Source: Flavobacterium sp. (GTDB lineage: Bacteria; Bacteroidota; Bacteroidia; Flavobacteriales; Flavobacteriaceae). From it: a stretch of 10,000 nucleotides of DNA. The notes beneath the pieces were generated by a model, which was given only the letters and a program-made list of their open reading frames with translations, made no database searches and was not told the DNA's origin. The stretch covers positions 1-10,000 of the forward strand of contig NZ_JAIWOF010000057.1 in the NCBI RefSeq assembly GCF_020217025.1, given 5' to 3'. How positions within the stretch are numbered: position 1 is the stretch's first letter; the number at the start of each line of letters is the position of its first letter. Shown here one piece after another: positions 8,266-10,000 of the stretch. The position numbers and the translations under genes are program-made.

Positions 8266-8296
8266 TTTGCGATAACAAAAAATCAGTTTATATTTG
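8266..8296 (+). promoter_or_regulatory. Bacteroidota-type promoter of the tRNA-Asn pair
   Basis: TTTG (8266-8269) and TATATTTG (8289-8296) are separated by exactly 19 bp, a full match to the Bacteroidota primary-sigma consensus (TTTG-N19-TAnnTTTG). Transcription would begin around 8301-8303, some 20 nt before the first tRNA. It is the strongest promoter in the window. Confidence 0.8.
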
Positions 8297-8301
8297 CACT
8301 C

Positions 8302-8406
8302 GCTAAAAAGATAAATACCTTCCTCCTTAGCTCAGTTGGTTAGAGCATCTGACTGTTAATCAGAGGGTCCTTGGTTCGAGCCCAAGAGGGGGAGCAACTT
8401 TTTAGC
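8302..8406 (+). other. Leader/trailer pairing stem enclosing the first tRNA-Asn
   Basis: GCTAAAAAG (8302-8310) in the leader and CTTTTTAGC (8398-8406), just after the first tRNA, are perfect 9-nt reverse complements. In the precursor RNA they could pair and hold the tRNA, whose body starts 10 nt after the left arm and ends 3 nt before the right arm. The left arm begins about where transcription should start. A role in tRNA processing or precursor folding is inference. Confidence 0.5.
8321..8394 (+). tRNA. tRNA-Asn (anticodon GTT), first copy
   Basis: This is a 74-nt cloverleaf. The acceptor stem TCCTCCT pairs with AGGGGGA (one T-G wobble), with discriminator base G8394. The D arm is GCTC/GAGC with an AGTTGGTTA loop. 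The anticodon stem TCTGA/TCAGA closes the loop CTGTTAA, giving anticodon GTT at 8355-8357, which reads AAC and AAU (Asn). The variable loop has five bases (GGGTC) and the T arm is CTTGG/CCAAG with loop TTCGAGC. CCA is not encoded (CAA follows), so it must be added by the CCA enzyme. Confidence 0.96.
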
Positions 8407-8429
8407 AAAACATAAACCTTTGAGGTGAT

Positions 8430-8503
8430 TCCTCCTTAGCTCAGTTGGTTAGAGCATCTGACTGTTAATCAGAGGGTCCTTGGTTCGAGCCCAAGAGGGG
8501 GAG
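8430..8503 (+). tRNA. tRNA-Asn (anticodon GTT), second identical copy
   Basis: It is identical base for base to the first copy and lies 35 nt behind it. Identity extends only about 1 bp upstream and 3 bp (CAA) downstream of the tRNA bodies (8320-8397 against 8429-8506). The spacer between the copies is unrelated to the leader except for the complementary 9-mer. The shared promoter upstream and the terminator downstream suggest one dicistronic precursor. CCA is not encoded here either. Confidence 0.96.
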
Positions 8504-8507
8504 CAAT

Positions 8508-8539
8508 AAAAAACCGATACAATTTGTATCGGTTTTTTT
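8508..8539. terminator. Bidirectional rho-independent terminator between the tRNAs and the oxygenase gene
   Basis: CCGATACAA (8514-8522) and TTGTATCGG (8524-8532) form a stem of about eight pairs with a three-base loop. It is flanked by six A (8508-8513) on one side and seven T (8533-8539) on the other, so a U-tract is made in either direction. It starts 5 nt after the second tRNA and ends 4 nt before the stop of the minus-strand oxygenase gene, so it serves both convergent units. Confidence 0.9.
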
Positions 8540-8543
8540 ATTT

Positions 8544-9137
8544 CTAATCTCGTCTCAACCAACCTGTAACACTCAATCGAGGTTTGTGGCTTTCCAAAAC
8601 TTCATGAACCAATTCATTACTTTTAAAGAACACTGTTTTTCTATTGGTAGGCGCTATTTTTTGAGTCACATCGCCATCATAAATGCATAATTCGCCACCA
8701 TCTTCAGGTTGCCAATTTTCGTTCAAGTAGGTAATCATCGAAAACTGTCGGCTCGAATTATCTTGGAATTGGTCTAAATGTTTTCTGTAAAAACTACCTT
8801 TATCAAACAAGGCAAAATGAAATTCATAACCTGTAATTCCAGTATAACAGCTGCGGTTCAAATACGATACAAAAGCATCTACTTGATCTAAAAAAGCATT
8901 TTCATGTTCGTTGTTGTTTGCTCTATCTAACCAATAAATCGCATCGCTTCGTATTGCCGAATTTTGAGTCAGTTTTGCCGCATTTCCTATTCCGGCAGCT
9001 TTTAATAAATTTTGTTCTTTCAATTCAAACAATCTCTTAACCAAGTGTTGCGCCAATTCTTCCGATACAAAATGTTCTACAATGCCTACTTTCGAATCCA
9101 AATAACTCGAAATTAAGGTTTCAAAACAATCTTCCAT
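8544..9137 (-). CDS. 2OG-Fe(II) oxygenase (prolyl 4-hydroxylase-like)
   Basis: This 197-residue cytosolic protein of the 2-oxoglutarate/Fe(II) dioxygenase superfamily is closest in pattern to the prolyl-hydroxylase (P4Hc, SM-20/PHD-like) branch. The iron triad is visible as H120-L-D122 (in FYRKHLDQF) and H178 (in ELVHEVL), with R187 nine residues after the distal His as the likely 2-oxoglutarate anchor (KPRLSVTGW). The strand with EDGGELCIYD (145-154) is typical of the double-stranded beta-helix core. Residues 1-100 form a helical lead-in with IRSDAIYWLD. The substrate is unknown; related bacterial proteins hydroxylate prolines in translation factors or ribosomal proteins, but nothing here shows that. 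The gene is convergent to the tRNA-Asn pair and shares its terminator. It appears monocistronic, with a TAnnTTTG box 26 bp upstream. Confidence 0.9.
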   Translation of the reverse strand: MEDCFETLISSYLDSKVGIVEHFVSEELAQHLVKRLFELKEQNLLKAAGIGNAAKLTQNSAIRSDAIYWLDRANNNEHENAFLDQVDAFVSYLNRSCYTGITGYEFHFALFDKGSFYRKHLDQFQDNSSRQFSMITYLNENWQPEDGGELCIYDGDVTQKIAPTNRKTVFFKSNELVHEVLESHKPRLSVTGWLRRD

Positions 9138-9162
9138 TTTATTTACGTTGTAAAATACCGTA

Positions 9163-9170
9163 CAAAGATA
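9163..9170 (-). promoter_or_regulatory. Candidate -7 box (TATCTTTG) of the oxygenase gene
   Basis: On the minus strand this reads TATCTTTG, an exact TAnnTTTG match 25 bp before the ATG at 9135-9137. I see no TTTG at the -33 spacing, so this half-site match is moderate evidence only. Confidence 0.45.
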
Positions 9171-9189
9171 TCATTTCCTTTTTTAATTT

Positions 9190-9345
9190 GGGCGTTCCCA
9201 CAAGGGTCGGGCTTTCCGTTATAATCTTTGTTTATAAAATTGGGCAATTTTACAAACAAAGGATTTCCACTACAAATGAAATTCACCGAACTCAACTAAA
9301 GCTAAAACTGGGTGAGGTAATCCCTAACGCGAACCTCGTTTTCAA
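9190..9345. repeat. Hairpin-rich intergenic element, resembling a dispersed flavobacterial repeat
   Basis: This 156-bp stretch is non-coding and GC-richer at its ends than its surroundings. It opens with GGGCGTTCCC ACAA GGG TCGGGC (9190-9211), holding a small CCC/GGG hairpin. A long hairpin follows: 9223-9242 pairs with 9245-9265 over 19 base pairs, with one bulge (9261) and one mismatch (9234/9253). It ends with GAGGT (9314-9318) facing ACCTC (9333-9337) around TCCCTAACGC. GCGTT (9192-9196) and AACGC (9326-9330) form a short outer inverted pair. The phrases GGGCGTTCCC, GTCGGGCTTTCCG, GGATTTCCACTACAA and ATCCCTAACGCGAACCTCG look like a repeat I remember from intergenic regions of other flavobacteria. 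That is memory, not a search. Confidence 0.55.
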
Positions 9346-9378
9346 TTAAAATTAGTATTTTTACAAAAACCTTTCAGC

Positions 9379-10000
9379 ATGCAACATCTTTTAAAAGTTT
9401 CAGAAAACACACAGCTTTCATGGTGTAATTTAAGCATTCAAAATCGAATTTCTTTTCTGCCTCAATTAGCTAAACTACTTATAGAAAATAAAGAGGAATA
9501 CGCAGCCTGCATCACTACTGAAATGCACAAACCCATTTCGCAAGCTATTGCTGAGGTTGAAAAATGTGCGCTTTTATGTAATTACTATTATGAAAATGCC
9601 GAATCTTTTTTAGCTACAAAAAACATAAAAACCGAAGCTTCTGAAAGTTTTGTTACCTACGAACCTTTAGGAGTCATTTTAGGCGTAATGCCATGGAATT
9701 TTCCGTTTTGGCAAGTATTTCGATTTGCGGTTCCAACACTTATTGCCGGAAATACTGTTGTGGTTAAACACGCAAGTAATGTTCCAAAATCAGCCGAATT
9801 AATTCAGAAAATATTCGAGCAAGCGGGTTTTCCAAAAGGTTGTTATCAAGATTTACCAATTCCAAGTAGCGAAGTAGCGAATATCATCGCAAATCCAATC
9901 ATTAAAGCCGTTTCATTAACCGGAAGCGAACAAGCCGGAATCGCAGTTGCTACAGAAGCTGGAAAACATTTAAAAAAGTGCGTTTTAGAATTAGGCGGAA
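9379..10000 (+). CDS. NAD(P)-dependent aldehyde dehydrogenase, succinate-semialdehyde dehydrogenase (GabD1) type, N-terminal part
   Basis: The first 207 codons are present and the gene runs off the right edge. The enzyme oxidises an aldehyde, probably succinate semialdehyde, to the acid with NAD(P)+ in the cytosol. Motifs seen: MPWNFPFWQ (104-112, with the conserved Asn107), K130 in VVVKHASNVP (cofactor-binding Lys; KHA-NVP is typical of the GabD1 branch), LTGS (180-183, the Rossmann-fold Gly/Ser turn) and ELGG (204-207, with general base E204). MHKPISQAIAEVEKC also matches that branch. The catalytic Cys lies beyond the window. The start is odd: homologues usually open with about 20 more residues containing an NP-x-T-G-E-like strand. 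Upstream, the frame is open only back to a TAA at 9325-9327 and has no ATG, so 9379 is the best start. The true substrate is uncertain. Confidence 0.88.
   Translation, partial: MQHLLKVSENTQLSWCNLSIQNRISFLPQLAKLLIENKEEYAACITTEMHKPISQAIAEVEKCALLCNYYYENAESFLATKNIKTEASESFVTYEPLGVILGVMPWNFPFWQVFRFAVPTLIAGNTVVVKHASNVPKSAELIQKIFEQAGFPKGCYQDLPIPSSEVANIIANPIIKAVSLTGSEQAGIAVATEAGKHLKKCVLELGG

Noticed and set aside
9276..9299. Seven-codon open frame (MKFTELN) in the intergenic element
   Set aside because: It is too short and has no context suggesting a leader peptide; it does not sit before a regulated biosynthetic gene.
9356..9363. TATTTTTA as a -7 box for the aldehyde dehydrogenase gene
   Set aside because: The last base differs from TAnnTTTG and there is no TTTG at the right spacing; in AT-rich DNA such a match is expected by chance.

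Overview
This is ordinary core chromosome of a member of the Bacteroidota, most likely a Flavobacterium or a close relative. Four things point there. The DNA is AT-rich. The secreted M1 peptidase ends in a type IX secretion (Por) sorting domain. Several upstream regions carry the Bacteroidota promoter -7 box TAnnTTTG, and starts are preceded by A-rich stretches rather than Shine-Dalgarno sequences. The neighbours serS, a TPR protein, a DUF4286 protein, rsmA and mgtE form a gene order I recall from flavobacteria.

Layout. On the minus strand from 4677 down to the left edge lie serS (seryl-tRNA synthetase), a 593-residue exported TPR protein, a DUF4286 protein, rsmA (16S rRNA dimethyladenosine transferase) and the 5' part of mgtE (Mg2+ transporter). 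The last three are tightly packed: 1 bp between DUF4286 and rsmA, and an 11-bp overlap between rsmA and mgtE. On the plus strand follow a T9SS-sorted M1 metallopeptidase (4921-6852), rseP (site-2 protease, 6923-8248) and two identical tRNA-Asn(GTT) genes behind a textbook TTTG-N19-TAnnTTTG promoter. A bidirectional hairpin terminator at 8508-8539 separates the tRNAs from a convergent minus-strand 2OG-Fe(II) oxygenase (8544-9137). A structured, repeat-like intergenic element (about 9190-9345) then precedes an aldehyde dehydrogenase of the GabD1 type that runs off the right edge.

Functions. The left cluster is mostly translation-related (tRNA charging, ribosome maturation), with Mg2+ transport at its end. 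The middle concerns the cell envelope and secretion (exported peptidase, intramembrane protease). The tRNA-Asn pair is a separate transcription unit. I see no mobile element gene, CRISPR array, phage gene or defence system. The most interesting signals are small non-coding ones: a perfect 9-bp pairing between the 5' leader and the trailer around the first tRNA-Asn, a hairpin whose 3' arm doubles as a promoter-like -7 box before rseP, a 14-bp perfect inverted repeat between serS and the TPR gene, and the hairpin-rich intergenic element before the aldehyde dehydrogenase gene.
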